From: Thermoplasmata archaeon
GTDB lineage: Archaea > Thermoplasmatota > Thermoplasmata > Halarchaeoplasmatales > Halarchaeoplasmataceae
Direction: 5' to 3'
Assembly (NCBI GenBank): GCA_003552585.1
Contig: PUNK01000071.1
Span: forward strand, 1-64,000
Length of the DNA: 64,000 bases
A model generated the notes under the pieces. It saw nothing but the letters and a program-made list of their open reading frames with translations, had not been told where the DNA came from and did no database searches. Positions 1 to 7,661 of this stretch are shown one piece after another. Within the stretch, counting starts at the first letter, position 1, and every line of letters begins with the position of its first letter. The position numbers and the translations under genes were made by a program.

Positions 1-352
1 ACCTCCTCATCTTACTTTCATCAGCTACTCCACTCTGGGACAGTAGATATTTGAGTATAGTTTTAACTTTTAGCTCATCGTACATCCCAAAATCTCCAGG
101 AAGATATCCCGTTCTTTTACGTATATCGATAGAATCCTGGTGAGAGTCTAAACCAAATATCTTAACGTCTCCTTCAGTCTTCTGTAAAAGTCCTAAGCAT
201 GCTCTTATAGTGGTTGTCTTACCGGCACCGTTAGGACCCAAGAAACCCATTATCTCCCCGGGATAGACATCTAAATCTAGATCTTTTATACCGACAACAT
301 CTCCATATAATTTAGTAAGGTTCCTGATCTTCAATACAGGCTTTTTATTCAT
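1..352 (-). CDS. ABC transporter ATP-binding protein (partial, N-terminal part)
   Basis: Only the first ~117 codons lie in the window; the gene runs off the left edge, so it is absent from the ORF track. Translating the minus strand from ATG at 352 gives MNKKPVLKIRNLTKLYG, then a Walker A motif GPNGAGKTT and a Q-loop-like region near the edge. This is the nucleotide-binding domain of an ABC exporter of the drug/ABC-2 type, which would power an integral membrane partner encoded further left. The start overlaps the end of the upstream tetR gene by 8 bp, so the two are probably one operon controlled by that repressor. The substrate cannot be inferred. Confidence 0.88.
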   Translation of the reverse strand, partial: MNKKPVLKIRNLTKLYGDVVGIKDLDLDVYPGEIMGFLGPNGAGKTTTIRACLGLLQKTEGDVKIFGLDSHQDSIDIRKRTGYLPGDFGMYDELKVKTILKYLLSQSGVADESKMRR

Positions 353-1007
353 CTCGATCACCCCTTCTTGCTTTTTCGATAAATTCGTATATCTCATCAT
401 CATATCTATCATAAAATTCGCTAAGGAACGGTTTTTTAGTACCTAACAAACGTTCCAGCATGAAAGCCTCAGCTTTTAGATCATCCAATAACCCTTCATT
501 GAGTAACCCATCTTCGTTCATAAAGAACATCCTCCCGTTGAGCCAGAATCTGATAGTCTGTTCAGGATATTCTGTATTGAAAATCCCTTCTTTTATTCCT
601 TGTTCTACGATCTCCGTCAGATACGGGGTGGTCATCCCCACGGTTTTGTTAAATAACTGGTAATAGACCTTAGGATCGTTTTCTTTGTTATAATAAGAAA
701 CCATGTAGGGCTTTTCTCTTTTACTTTGAAATGCAGTTGACATAAATCTTAAGAACTTCTCATCGGCCCGAAGATCAGTATCACCCACGATCTCAGCTAA
801 TATGTTTTCTAGTTCATGGATCATCCTATTCGTAATAGCTTCGATGATCTCCTCTTTCGTTTCAAAATAGTAATAGAAAAGTCCGTGGGCTACGCCTACT
901 TCATCACAGATGTCGTCAACCGAAGTATTTGAGTATCCCTTTTCAGAGAACTGCCTCTCAGCTGCATCGACTAGTTCTTCTTTCTTACTCACTTCCCCGC
1001 TCGTCAT
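345..1007 (-). CDS. TetR/AcrR family transcriptional repressor
   Basis: A 220-residue protein with a typical TetR N-terminal helix-turn-helix: roughly residues 8-55 contain AAERQFSEKGY, TSVDDICDEVGVAHGLFYYYF and the following KEEI helix. The remainder is an all-helical ligand-binding/dimerisation region of normal family length. It sits directly upstream of, and overlaps, an ABC ATPase gene, the usual arrangement for a drug- or lipid-responsive efflux operon. A perfect 17-bp inverted repeat lies 12 bp before its start codon, on the predicted transcription start, which suggests autorepression of the whole operon. The inducing ligand is unknown. Confidence 0.9.
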   Translation of the reverse strand: MTSGEVSKKEELVDAAERQFSEKGYSNTSVDDICDEVGVAHGLFYYYFETKEEIIEAITNRMIHELENILAEIVGDTDLRADEKFLRFMSTAFQSKREKPYMVSYYNKENDPKVYYQLFNKTVGMTTPYLTEIVEQGIKEGIFNTEYPEQTIRFWLNGRMFFMNEDGLLNEGLLDDLKAEAFMLERLLGTKKPFLSEFYDRYDDEIYEFIEKARRGDRDE

Positions 1008-1018
1008 CGTTCCTCTCC

Positions 1019-1035
1019 TGACTGACTGTCAGTCA
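1019..1035 (-). promoter_or_regulatory. TetR-type operator, perfect 17-bp inverted repeat
   Basis: TGACTGACTGTCAGTCA has 8-bp perfect arms around a central T. TGAC/GTCA-rich palindromes of this form are familiar TetR/AcrR operators. It lies between the tetR TATA box and the tetR start codon, over the expected transcription start, where binding would block initiation. Confidence 0.8.
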
Positions 1036-1049
1036 ATAAGATGTTTAAC

Positions 1050-1060
1050 ATCATATAAAG
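1050..1060 (-). promoter_or_regulatory. TATA box for the tetR-ABC operon
   Basis: On the minus strand this reads CTTTATATG. Placing initiation about 25-28 nt downstream puts the transcript start near 1030, inside the operator, with a leader of roughly 20 nt before the tetR ATG at 1007. Confidence 0.55.
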
Positions 1061-1137
1061 TTATCGGTGTATCAAATCACAAACGATAGATTAACTCAAA
1101 AATGATTGAAAAGAAACGGATTCTAAAGAATGTAGTC

Positions 1138-1153
1138 AGTGACATATGTCACT
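1138..1153. promoter_or_regulatory. Perfect 16-bp palindrome AGTGACATATGTCACT
   Basis: Fully self-complementary sequence in the 185-bp gap between tetR and the GyrI-like gene. It is about 80 bp upstream of the tetR TATA box. It shares the GTGAC/GTCAC core style of a dimeric repressor site but differs from the 17-bp operator. The protein that binds it is unknown. Confidence 0.45.
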
Positions 1154-1179
1154 CAGAATCCTCCTATGGCTCTAATATT

Positions 1180-1196
1180 TTGAGCAAATTGCTCAA
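1180..1196 (-). terminator. Hairpin over the stop codon of the GyrI-like gene
   Basis: TTGAGCAAATTGCTCAA is an inverted repeat spanning the stop codon. In the minus-strand transcript it can form a 7-bp stem with a 3-nt loop, followed by an A/T-rich stretch. It may mark the 3' end of the mRNA; a role as a protein site is equally possible. Confidence 0.35.
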
Positions 1197-1708
1197 TCGA
1201 TTGGCATGATAGGTAGGTATACGGTAAGAGTAGATTCCTCTATCATATCTATGCCTTTAAACAACTTTTCATCAAAGCACTGGATGTGATAGAGATGTCT
1301 CTTATGTGGCCTTATATCATATCCAGAATCAGGGAGCCACTTCTCTAGAACTGTAGACTCCCATTTAACTATCTCCTTTCCTTCAAAAGTAAATCTGGCA
1401 AATTCCCCCCCAGGTAACACTTTACTCACGAGTTCAAGAGGCATCCCCTCTAAACTTTTAACTTCAATACCCACGAATATATGAAAAACTCCTATCGTTT
1501 CAATTTCTTCCTCGTTCCATATGTGTACTTCGTAGGAAAGATCCTTTCCTTTTACCTCATGTTCGAGAAGATTCCAATTCTTTTGTGTGAAGTCAGAAAA
1601 CATTTCCCATAGTATCTCTGCAGGATTTTCCCTCTCCTCTCCTGCGGGTCCATAGTAATCCATCCCGAGCATTTTCATACTGTCTTTTTCAACAATTTCT
1701 ACGTCCAT
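1193..1708 (-). CDS. GyrI-like / AraC effector-binding-domain protein
   Basis: A 171-residue soluble protein that looks like a stand-alone GyrI-like small-molecule-binding domain, the fold found at the C-terminus of multidrug-responsive regulators such as BmrR and Rob. Supporting patterns are the N-terminal VEIVEKDSMKMLGMDYYGP strand, a central VHIWNEEEIETIGVFHIFVGIEV segment, the LPGGEFARFTFEG strand and an acidic C-terminal LTVYLPI strand. No DNA-binding domain is attached. The neighbouring TetR-ABC operon may point to a shared role in handling hydrophobic compounds, but the gene is separated from that operon by a palindrome-rich gap. Confidence 0.75.
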   Translation of the reverse strand: MDVEIVEKDSMKMLGMDYYGPAGEERENPAEILWEMFSDFTQKNWNLLEHEVKGKDLSYEVHIWNEEEIETIGVFHIFVGIEVKSLEGMPLELVSKVLPGGEFARFTFEGKEIVKWESTVLEKWLPDSGYDIRPHKRHLYHIQCFDEKLFKGIDMIEESTLTVYLPIMPID

Positions 1709-1803
1709 GTCAGAGTAAATGAAAATAAAGCTACAAATAATTTATCTTTTTCAACATCAATTATTTAATCCATGACTTTTTATGAGACTTAGATGTGATA
1801 TTC

Positions 1804-2541
1804 ATGTGTTTCAACATTTCACTACACAAGGATCCAGGATATATCGAAGATCGATTCAAAGTTTCATTTCCCGCGAATTCAGAATTCAAGTCATTTTATC
1901 ACGTTTCGGCTATCTCAAATCCTGCACTCCCAGTTATAAGTAGTGAAAATAAAGGGGAGGTCAGTTTTTATGAGTGGGGCTTGATACCATATTGGGTTAA
2001 AGACGAAAAGATGGCTGAAAAAATCAGAAAAAAAACAGTAAATGCTCGATCTGAAAGTATCTTTGATAAACCCTCCTTCAAAGTACCTATAAAGGAAAAA
2101 AGATGTCTGGTCTTGGCAGATGGCTTCTTTGAATGGAGAGAGGTAAAGGGTAAAAATTATCCGTATCACATCAGATTAAAGGATGACGAAGCCTTCGCAT
2201 TTGCTGGTATATGGGACAAGTGGCATCACCCATATAAAAAGAAAACGGTTCAAACTTTCTCAATAATTACTACCAAAGCAAATCCTCTCCTATCAAAGAT
2301 ACATAATAAAAGGAAAAGAATGCCGGTCATACTTGAGAGGGATAATGAAAAGAGGTGGTTAAATTCAGATATGTCCGAGGAGGAAGTTCGAAGAATGCTC
2401 ATACAATACGATGAAGATCTGATGGGAGCTTATCCTGTAAAAAGACTTATTACGAAAAAAGATGTCGATGATGATGTGCCTGAAATTATCGAACCATACG
2501 ATTATGAGGAGTTAAATTTTGTACAAGAAACTTTGTTATAA
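1804..2541 (+). CDS. SRAP-family protein (YedK/HMCES-type DNA-protein crosslinker)
   Basis: SRAP proteins cap abasic sites in single-stranded DNA by forming a thiazolidine crosslink through the N-terminal cysteine. The ORF track starts three codons early. The internal ATG at 1804 gives MCFN, so Cys becomes residue 2 after Met removal, as the chemistry requires, leaving 245 residues. Family motifs are visible: WGLIPYW, NARSES, ADGFFEW with the catalytic Glu, and the His in KIHNKRKRMPVIL. The gene stands alone between convergent neighbours. It is likely a DNA repair protein. Confidence 0.9.
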   Translation: MCFNISLHKDPGYIEDRFKVSFPANSEFKSFYHVSAISNPALPVISSENKGEVSFYEWGLIPYWVKDEKMAEKIRKKTVNARSESIFDKPSFKVPIKEKRCLVLADGFFEWREVKGKNYPYHIRLKDDEAFAFAGIWDKWHHPYKKKTVQTFSIITTKANPLLSKIHNKRKRMPVILERDNEKRWLNSDMSEEEVRRMLIQYDEDLMGAYPVKRLITKKDVDDDVPEIIEPYDYEELNFVQETLL

Positions 2542-2560
2542 CTACATCACTTCGATGTGT

Positions 2561-3505
2561 TCAAAAGAAGATATATCCAACTAAAAAAGTTAACCCAGCC
2601 GCTGTGAAAAATGCCATTATCCAAGCTAGTATTGTAAATGTTAATTTTTTTGTACCAACATTTGTTTTTCCCACTACAAGACCACTTCCTATGATAGATG
2701 CAATAATAGCCTGATTGAATGATATTGGTACCCCTATAAATACTCCAACCTGTGCTAGTAATGCTGCAGTTACCAATGCAGCCGCAGATCTTCTCGGACC
2801 AATGTTTGAATAATCAAATGAAACGGCATTGATGATCCTTGGTGAAAGGAACCATGCACCTAATAATATGGAAACTCCTCCTAAGATCAAAAGGGTGATC
2901 ATGGGTATGTTCAAGGGTGCCAGGGGCCCTACCGCCTTTCCTACCGAGTTCGCACCTGAGGTATATGCAACAAAAAGACCGAGCAACATAAGAGGATACT
3001 TGAATTTTTTTCCGGTTTCCTCTATTGGAATGTACTTCCTTAATATTCGAGATACCGAGTACCCTATAGCTATTGATAGAAAAGGGATGGCTAACCAGTA
3101 TCCAACTATCACGTAAACGGATGACCAGGATATCACGTTACCAAAACCTAATCCACTTCCTATCACGGCCCCAACGATCGTGAAGGCGGTGGGCATGGGG
3201 TAATCAGTAATAACGCTTATGATGACAAGTATAGACGCAACTAATAAAATTATAAAGCTTTGAGCCAATATGATTTCGCCACCGAGTATATTTGTTCCGA
3301 CAGTAGTTGTAACTCTCCCGCCTTGAACCACAGCTCCTACCATAGCCGCTATCCCTGCTAAAAGTGCTGCTTTTAAGATACTTAAATATCCTGAAGATGT
3401 GACCGGAGCAAAGGCTGGAGCTACAGCTGATGCACCAACGGAAATTCCTACAAATATCGACGCACCAACGGTGGCAAAAATAGCAATGGTTTGAAAATCT
3501 AGCAT
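2561..3505 (-). CDS. PiT-family inorganic phosphate transporter
   Basis: A 314-residue, almost wholly hydrophobic protein with about nine or ten membrane segments. It shows the internal duplication of PiT transporters: an N-terminal GASAVAPAFAPV segment and a second SGANSVGKAVGPLAP segment, each in the place of the GAND-type signature. The N-terminal copy lacks the classical GANDVANA, so the ion or substrate preference may differ from canonical phosphate:cation symporters. Its start codon abuts the stop of the upstream gene, indicating translational coupling with that soluble partner. Confidence 0.82.
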   Translation of the reverse strand: MLDFQTIAIFATVGASIFVGISVGASAVAPAFAPVTSSGYLSILKAALLAGIAAMVGAVVQGGRVTTTVGTNILGGEIILAQSFIILLVASILVIISVITDYPMPTAFTIVGAVIGSGLGFGNVISWSSVYVIVGYWLAIPFLSIAIGYSVSRILRKYIPIEETGKKFKYPLMLLGLFVAYTSGANSVGKAVGPLAPLNIPMITLLILGGVSILLGAWFLSPRIINAVSFDYSNIGPRRSAAALVTAALLAQVGVFIGVPISFNQAIIASIIGSGLVVGKTNVGTKKLTFTILAWIMAFFTAAGLTFLVGYIFF

Positions 3506-4074
3506 TAACTTCCTTCCTTCAATGTCATTTTTAAACTATCCCTGATATCTTTATCAGTTACATTGATATTTAAAGTACATTTACCATTATTTCTAACTAA
3601 AAGGTTGAGGGAGAAGTCCCTGGTGTCAAAATAATGAGGGTTGAGTTGTAGCATGACATTCTTATATATGCTTTTTTCTGCCTTCCTGATCGAGTTAATT
3701 GATTTATACCTCATATATCTGTAAACTTTTTTAGAAGCATTTTTCATCTCTAATCTAGGTGATTCTAGACGCATTAATTTATTTCCTGCTTCAGCTATAT
3801 CCCTAGATGCCTTTTTGATCTCGCCTTCAGGATTATCGCATTCTTTTTCCTTCCCCTCTGTTCCTAAAGAAGCCTCTCTTGCTGTTTTTTCCTTGAGATC
3901 ATCCGTTGACTCATTTTTTCTTGGCCTCCAGTTATGAAGCTTTTTAACAGAATTCTCATTGACATCTATATCCTGTAGTGTGTTTTCTAAATCTTTTGTA
4001 AAATTGCAAACGTCGTTCCAGTCCCCCTCGAACTTCACTCCGGTTAAAGTGGTTTCGTAGTGGGTTTTAGTCAT
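3505..4074 (-). CDS. Conserved protein co-transcribed with the PiT transporter (DUF5828-like)
   Basis: The track starts at 4092, but ATG at 4074 follows a good ribosome binding site (GGTGAGGAGAT) and gives MTKTHYETTLTGVKFEGDWNDV. The protein has 189 residues and is soluble, with a charged, helical middle and a C-terminal beta-rich part. From memory it resembles the uncharacterised haloarchaeal family DUF5828, which also sits next to PiT genes: shared features are the GDWxDV opening, a WRP segment and the YxxVMxQLxPxYFD stretch. A regulatory role analogous to PhoU-like partners is only a guess. A TATA box (ACTATATATACC, about 4104-4115) precedes it. Confidence 0.6.
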   Translation of the reverse strand: MTKTHYETTLTGVKFEGDWNDVCNFTKDLENTLQDIDVNENSVKKLHNWRPRKNESTDDLKEKTAREASLGTEGKEKECDNPEGEIKKASRDIAEAGNKLMRLESPRLEMKNASKKVYRYMRYKSINSIRKAEKSIYKNVMLQLNPHYFDTRDFSLNLLVRNNGKCTLNINVTDKDIRDSLKMTLKEGS

Positions 4075-4200
4075 ATTGTATCTCCTCACCAAATATTGGG
4101 GTATATATAGTTTTTGGTCGACTTCGATAACAATTTATCAGTTACTACTTGACATATCAAATATCACTCTGACAATATGTGTGTTTAAAAAAATACAAAA

Positions 4201-4800
4201 TCATATTAAGTAGGGAGAATCTCCACCTGCGAGTGTTATTGCAAAGGCATAGATAGTTTCAAACTGAAAACTTTTTTCCTTTTGTTCAAGGATGGAATAT
4301 CCCGCTTCAATTGAATTGTAGATACGTGTTAGTGGAGATTTGTCAGAGCAGGTAAAGTATATTCGTCCATGAGGTTGCAAGTACAAGAAAGCCTTATCAA
4401 GGAACTTTAAAATAACCTCATCTCCTCTTACCCCTCCATCCCATCTTGAGTCATAAGTTAGTGATGGGATATGGGACAAGTATGGCGGATTAAAAATGAT
4501 CACATCCCAAACCCCATCGACATTGGAAAAAATATCACTCCAGTGGATGTCTTCAAAATCAACATCATTTTTTTCAGCATTCCTACGAGTAAGTTCTATC
4601 GCTTTTTCATTTATATCGACTGCAGTAACCACTGCACCATTTAAAGCACAGTGAAGAGATATTATTCCAGTTCCACAACCGATTTCTAAAACATCTTCAT
4701 TTTTATCCACTTCTATCAGTTCAATGAGTAAATAAGTATCGTCTGAAGGAGAGTAAACGTCTTTAGATTCCTTAATATCTAAACCGCTGATCACATCCAC
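4201..4800 (-). CDS. HemK2/Mtq2-like class I methyltransferase
   Basis: A 199-residue SAM-dependent methyltransferase. The SAM-binding motif EIGCGTG is at residues 40-46, an acidic motif VDIN at 61-64 and the catalytic NPPY at 104-107. This is the short archaeal HemK form that lacks the N-terminal substrate domain. Archaeal and eukaryotic members methylate the glutamine of the GGQ motif in the class I release factor, with Trm112 as partner; N6-adenine or other targets are known in relatives. It lies 3 bp downstream of the large coiled-coil gene and is probably co-transcribed with it. Confidence 0.85.
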   Translation of the reverse strand: MDVISGLDIKESKDVYSPSDDTYLLIELIEVDKNEDVLEIGCGTGIISLHCALNGAVVTAVDINEKAIELTRRNAEKNDVDFEDIHWSDIFSNVDGVWDVIIFNPPYLSHIPSLTYDSRWDGGVRGDEVILKFLDKAFLYLQPHGRIYFTCSDKSPLTRIYNSIEAGYSILEQKEKSFQFETIYAFAITLAGGDSPYLI

Positions 4801-4803
4801 AAG

Positions 4804-7443
4804 TCATTCCGCCATATTTTGCATCTCTTCTTGGTATTCTTTAAGATATTTTATACTTTTTTCGATATCTTCTTGGTTTTCCTTCAATTCTACCTTTCGC
4901 AATAGATAAATTGCTTTAGAAACGTTTTTGCCAGATAACTTTGCCTCCTTTATTTCTTCCTGGGCATTTTTAATAATTTTTTTTAATTTATCGGGCAATC
5001 TTTTGAAAACGTTCCTTTGCAGCTTCTGGGTTTTTTCTTCAGCTTCTTTTACTTTCCCCTCATCTAATACACTATTTATAACTTCTAACTTTGAGAATGC
5101 CTCATCAACCTCTATTCCCAACTTTACAGAGTCATCCAATAAGTTTTTCAGTTCGTTTATTTTATCTTTGAGTCTAGCTTCAGGACCTTTTTCTTCCTCT
5201 GCTAATCTCAAAGCTTCAGACATTGTCGAAAAAGCTTTTGCCGTATCACCTTCTTTTAAATGACAGTTTGCTTTTTTCACTAGGTTTTCAATATGGGGAT
5301 GCTCTTGTTCTATTTCATCAAGGATCTCGTTTATTCTGTTCTCACTTTCCTTTATTTTATTTTTCATCGAAGAAAGCAAAAATACTTTACCCTTTTCTAG
5401 GAAAGAAAAGGCTTCTTCATATCGGTCGTTATTATTACTAATCAAAGCTTTATTAATCATCTCTCCAGCCTTTTCTACACCAATATTCTGTCCCCTGGCG
5501 GACACAATTAGACCTTTTAGATCTGACATAGATTTTTTGACCTTTTCTTTATATTCCTCTTCAGAATATTCTTCATTTTTAGAAGTTGATTTTTTTAGTA
5601 TTTTAAAAAATATTTCTTCAGCCGACTCAAAATTACCATCATTTGCTTTTTCAATACCCTTTTCTAATTCTTTTTTGTATTCTTCTGGTAAATCATCAAT
5701 AGACTCTTCTATTCTGTTATAGATTTTTTTTAAATCTTTTAGTTCATCTATCTTATTTTCGGCATCTTCTAATAAATTAACGGTTTTTTCATCCTCATCA
5801 GCGGACTCTGCTTTTTTTATTATTTTTCTTACGTATTCATACCCTGGCACTTTTTCCTCTAGTTCATCAAGAAGTTTTTGCACTTTATCCAACTTATGTT
5901 GATATGAAACTTTTTCTTTATCATAAAATTCTTCTTTAATAGAACTAAAGACATCATCAGCGAGTTCATAAGCGTTTTCAAAATCACCTTTATCTGCCGT
6001 TTGTTTTACCTGCTTTAACTCCTCGAGATGGTGCTCATATTTTAGTCCTTTCTCTTTCATTTTTAGTAGGAGTCTTTTACTATCTTTCACATGTTGAAAT
6101 ATATCTAGTACTAGATCCGAATTTAGACTGACCCTCTCCAGATTTTTGATAGCCTTCTTGTATTCACCGCTTTTTTTTGCCTTCAATCCGTTCTTCATAT
6201 CTTTTTTTATGCTGTCTATCTTAATTTTAGCCTTTCTAGCCTTGGCGAGCTTTCCTCTGGCCTTGTCTATCAATTCGTCTACATCTTTTTCTTTGTCTTT
6301 TGGTAAAGAAGTATCGTTTTCTAGGGCAACTACAACTTTTTCATCTGCCTCCTCCTCAAGAATCTTATCATCTTTTTTGGTTTTTTCTAGAAGAGAATCA
6401 AACTCTCCAATCAATTTTTTTGATTTTTTTTCAGCTTTATCTAAGTCACCTTCATCTGTCAAATCTATAATTTGTTGAAAACGTTCTTTTAGCTCTGAGT
6501 CCTCGGGAAGTTTTTCAATAGAAGACCTTTCTTGAAGTATTGGGAGTAAATATTTCTCTATTCTTCCTACTTTATTTATAATTGACTCGGCTTTATCCAC
6601 AGCATCTTCACGATTGTCCTCTACCCTTGCTTTAGAAGCCTCCTCGAGCTCAGTACGGATTGACCTTAATCTAATCCTTTTGCTGGATAAGCGAGAGATA
6701 AGATATCTAGCTCTGCTTACTTTCTCTTCAACCTCTTTTACATCTACAGCTTGATCCTGTTCAGCAATAACCTTCTTTTCAGAGTCACCAAATTGATCCT
6801 CCAATGTTTCCATGCCTGGAAACCCTTCAACTCTAAAATCAACAGCGATTTTATATGCTCTTGTTGCTTCTTCCATCTTACCAAGTTTCATGGCCAACCT
6901 TGCTTTAGCATTCCATATATGTTCGTACAAAGGATCGTATTCGATAACTTTGTCATATGACTCATATGCTGCCTCGTACGCCCCGATGCTTTCAAGTATT
7001 GCTGCTCTACCAAACCAAATGTCTTCATCAGAATTCCCTTCCATGATTTCTATTTCATACTGAGCTAATTTTTTTAGAGGTTTTTCCAAAACGACTCCAC
7101 CAGGTAGAAATACTTGTTCTTCCATATCAGAAAAACGAGTTTCACACTCAGGACAAATATTGGTTGAAATAGACAAAATAACTCTACATTCAGGACACCT
7201 GATCTCTTCACTTATGTCCCGTGCCTCCGTTCTAGAACCGAGCAGCTCTTCCTTTATATCTTTGATTTTCTTTTCACCCAACCCTTCCAATTCTGATAAT
7301 TCTTTTTCATCTGAGTCATTTAACGAACCCAAGTCTGAGAAACCATTTTTTATCAGAAGTCTAGCAGTCAATTCTCCAATAGACGGAACAGTCATCAATT
7401 CAGCTATTTTTTTACTTTTAACAAAATCATTGTTTTCTTCCAT
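4804..7443 (-). CDS. HhH / zinc-ribbon / TPR-coiled-coil protein
   Basis: I chose the ATG at 7443 (MEENNDF), giving 879 residues, not the track start at 7521. A TATA box lies exactly at 7521-7532, so initiation near 7500 would fall inside the longer reading. The N-terminus is a pair of helix-hairpin-helix motifs (VPSIGELTARLL and LEGLGEKKI), as in DNA-binding helix-hairpin-helix modules. A zinc ribbon follows (CPEC..., CPEC spaced by ~15 residues), then one or two TPR-like repeats (GAYEAAYESYDKVIEYDP). About 600 residues of strongly charged Lys/Glu helical repeat follow, with recurring GDFENAYELADD-like units. No catalytic motif is seen. It may be a scaffold or nucleic-acid-associated protein; I do not recognise a named family. 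Confidence 0.75.
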   Translation of the reverse strand: MEENNDFVKSKKIAELMTVPSIGELTARLLIKNGFSDLGSLNDSDEKELSELEGLGEKKIKDIKEELLGSRTEARDISEEIRCPECRVILSISTNICPECETRFSDMEEQVFLPGGVVLEKPLKKLAQYEIEIMEGNSDEDIWFGRAAILESIGAYEAAYESYDKVIEYDPLYEHIWNAKARLAMKLGKMEEATRAYKIAVDFRVEGFPGMETLEDQFGDSEKKVIAEQDQAVDVKEVEEKVSRARYLISRLSSKRIRLRSIRTELEEASKARVEDNREDAVDKAESIINKVGRIEKYLLPILQERSSIEKLPEDSELKERFQQIIDLTDEGDLDKAEKKSKKLIGEFDSLLEKTKKDDKILEEEADEKVVVALENDTSLPKDKEKDVDELIDKARGKLAKARKAKIKIDSIKKDMKNGLKAKKSGEYKKAIKNLERVSLNSDLVLDIFQHVKDSKRLLLKMKEKGLKYEHHLEELKQVKQTADKGDFENAYELADDVFSSIKEEFYDKEKVSYQHKLDKVQKLLDELEEKVPGYEYVRKIIKKAESADEDEKTVNLLEDAENKIDELKDLKKIYNRIEESIDDLPEEYKKELEKGIEKANDGNFESAEEIFFKILKKSTSKNEEYSEEEYKEKVKKSMSDLKGLIVSARGQNIGVEKAGEMINKALISNNNDRYEEAFSFLEKGKVFLLSSMKNKIKESENRINEILDEIEQEHPHIENLVKKANCHLKEGDTAKAFSTMSEALRLAEEEKGPEARLKDKINELKNLLDDSVKLGIEVDEAFSKLEVINSVLDEGKVKEAEEKTQKLQRNVFKRLPDKLKKIIKNAQEEIKEAKLSGKNVSKAIYLLRKVELKENQEDIEKSIKYLKEYQEEMQNMAE

Positions 7444-7520
7444 ATGGATTCCTCTTACCGAATTCTTGGGTTGGTTAGCAACACCGTAATATACTGTGTT
7501 AAGATATTTGGTGTACTTCA

Positions 7521-7532
7521 TATATATAATTT
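7521..7532 (-). promoter_or_regulatory. TATA box that fixes the start of the coiled-coil gene
   Basis: Minus strand AATTATATATA. Initiation ~25 nt downstream (near 7500) leaves a leader of about 55 nt before the ATG at 7443 and excludes the upstream ATG at 7521. Confidence 0.55.
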
Positions 7533-7661
7533 GGTACGATTTTCGAAATGTTATAAGTAAAAGAACAAAAAATCATCGAAATAAAATTAGACCAAGCCTC
7601 TGCAAAAAATAGTTATACCATGGCCTTTGTAAACAGTAGTATCTAAACATGGAGACAAAAG

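Noticed and set aside
460-663. Many plus/minus ORFs in the track overlapping larger genes (for example 460-663, 5537-5722, 12141-12443, 46253-46525).
   Set aside because: They are reading-frame shadows of recognised genes on the other strand or in another frame and show no domain, start signal or conserved motif.
4804-7443. The charged coiled-coil gene was considered as an SMC/Rad50-like ATPase.
   Set aside because: There is no Walker A, Walker B or ABC signature at either end and no hinge or zinc hook.
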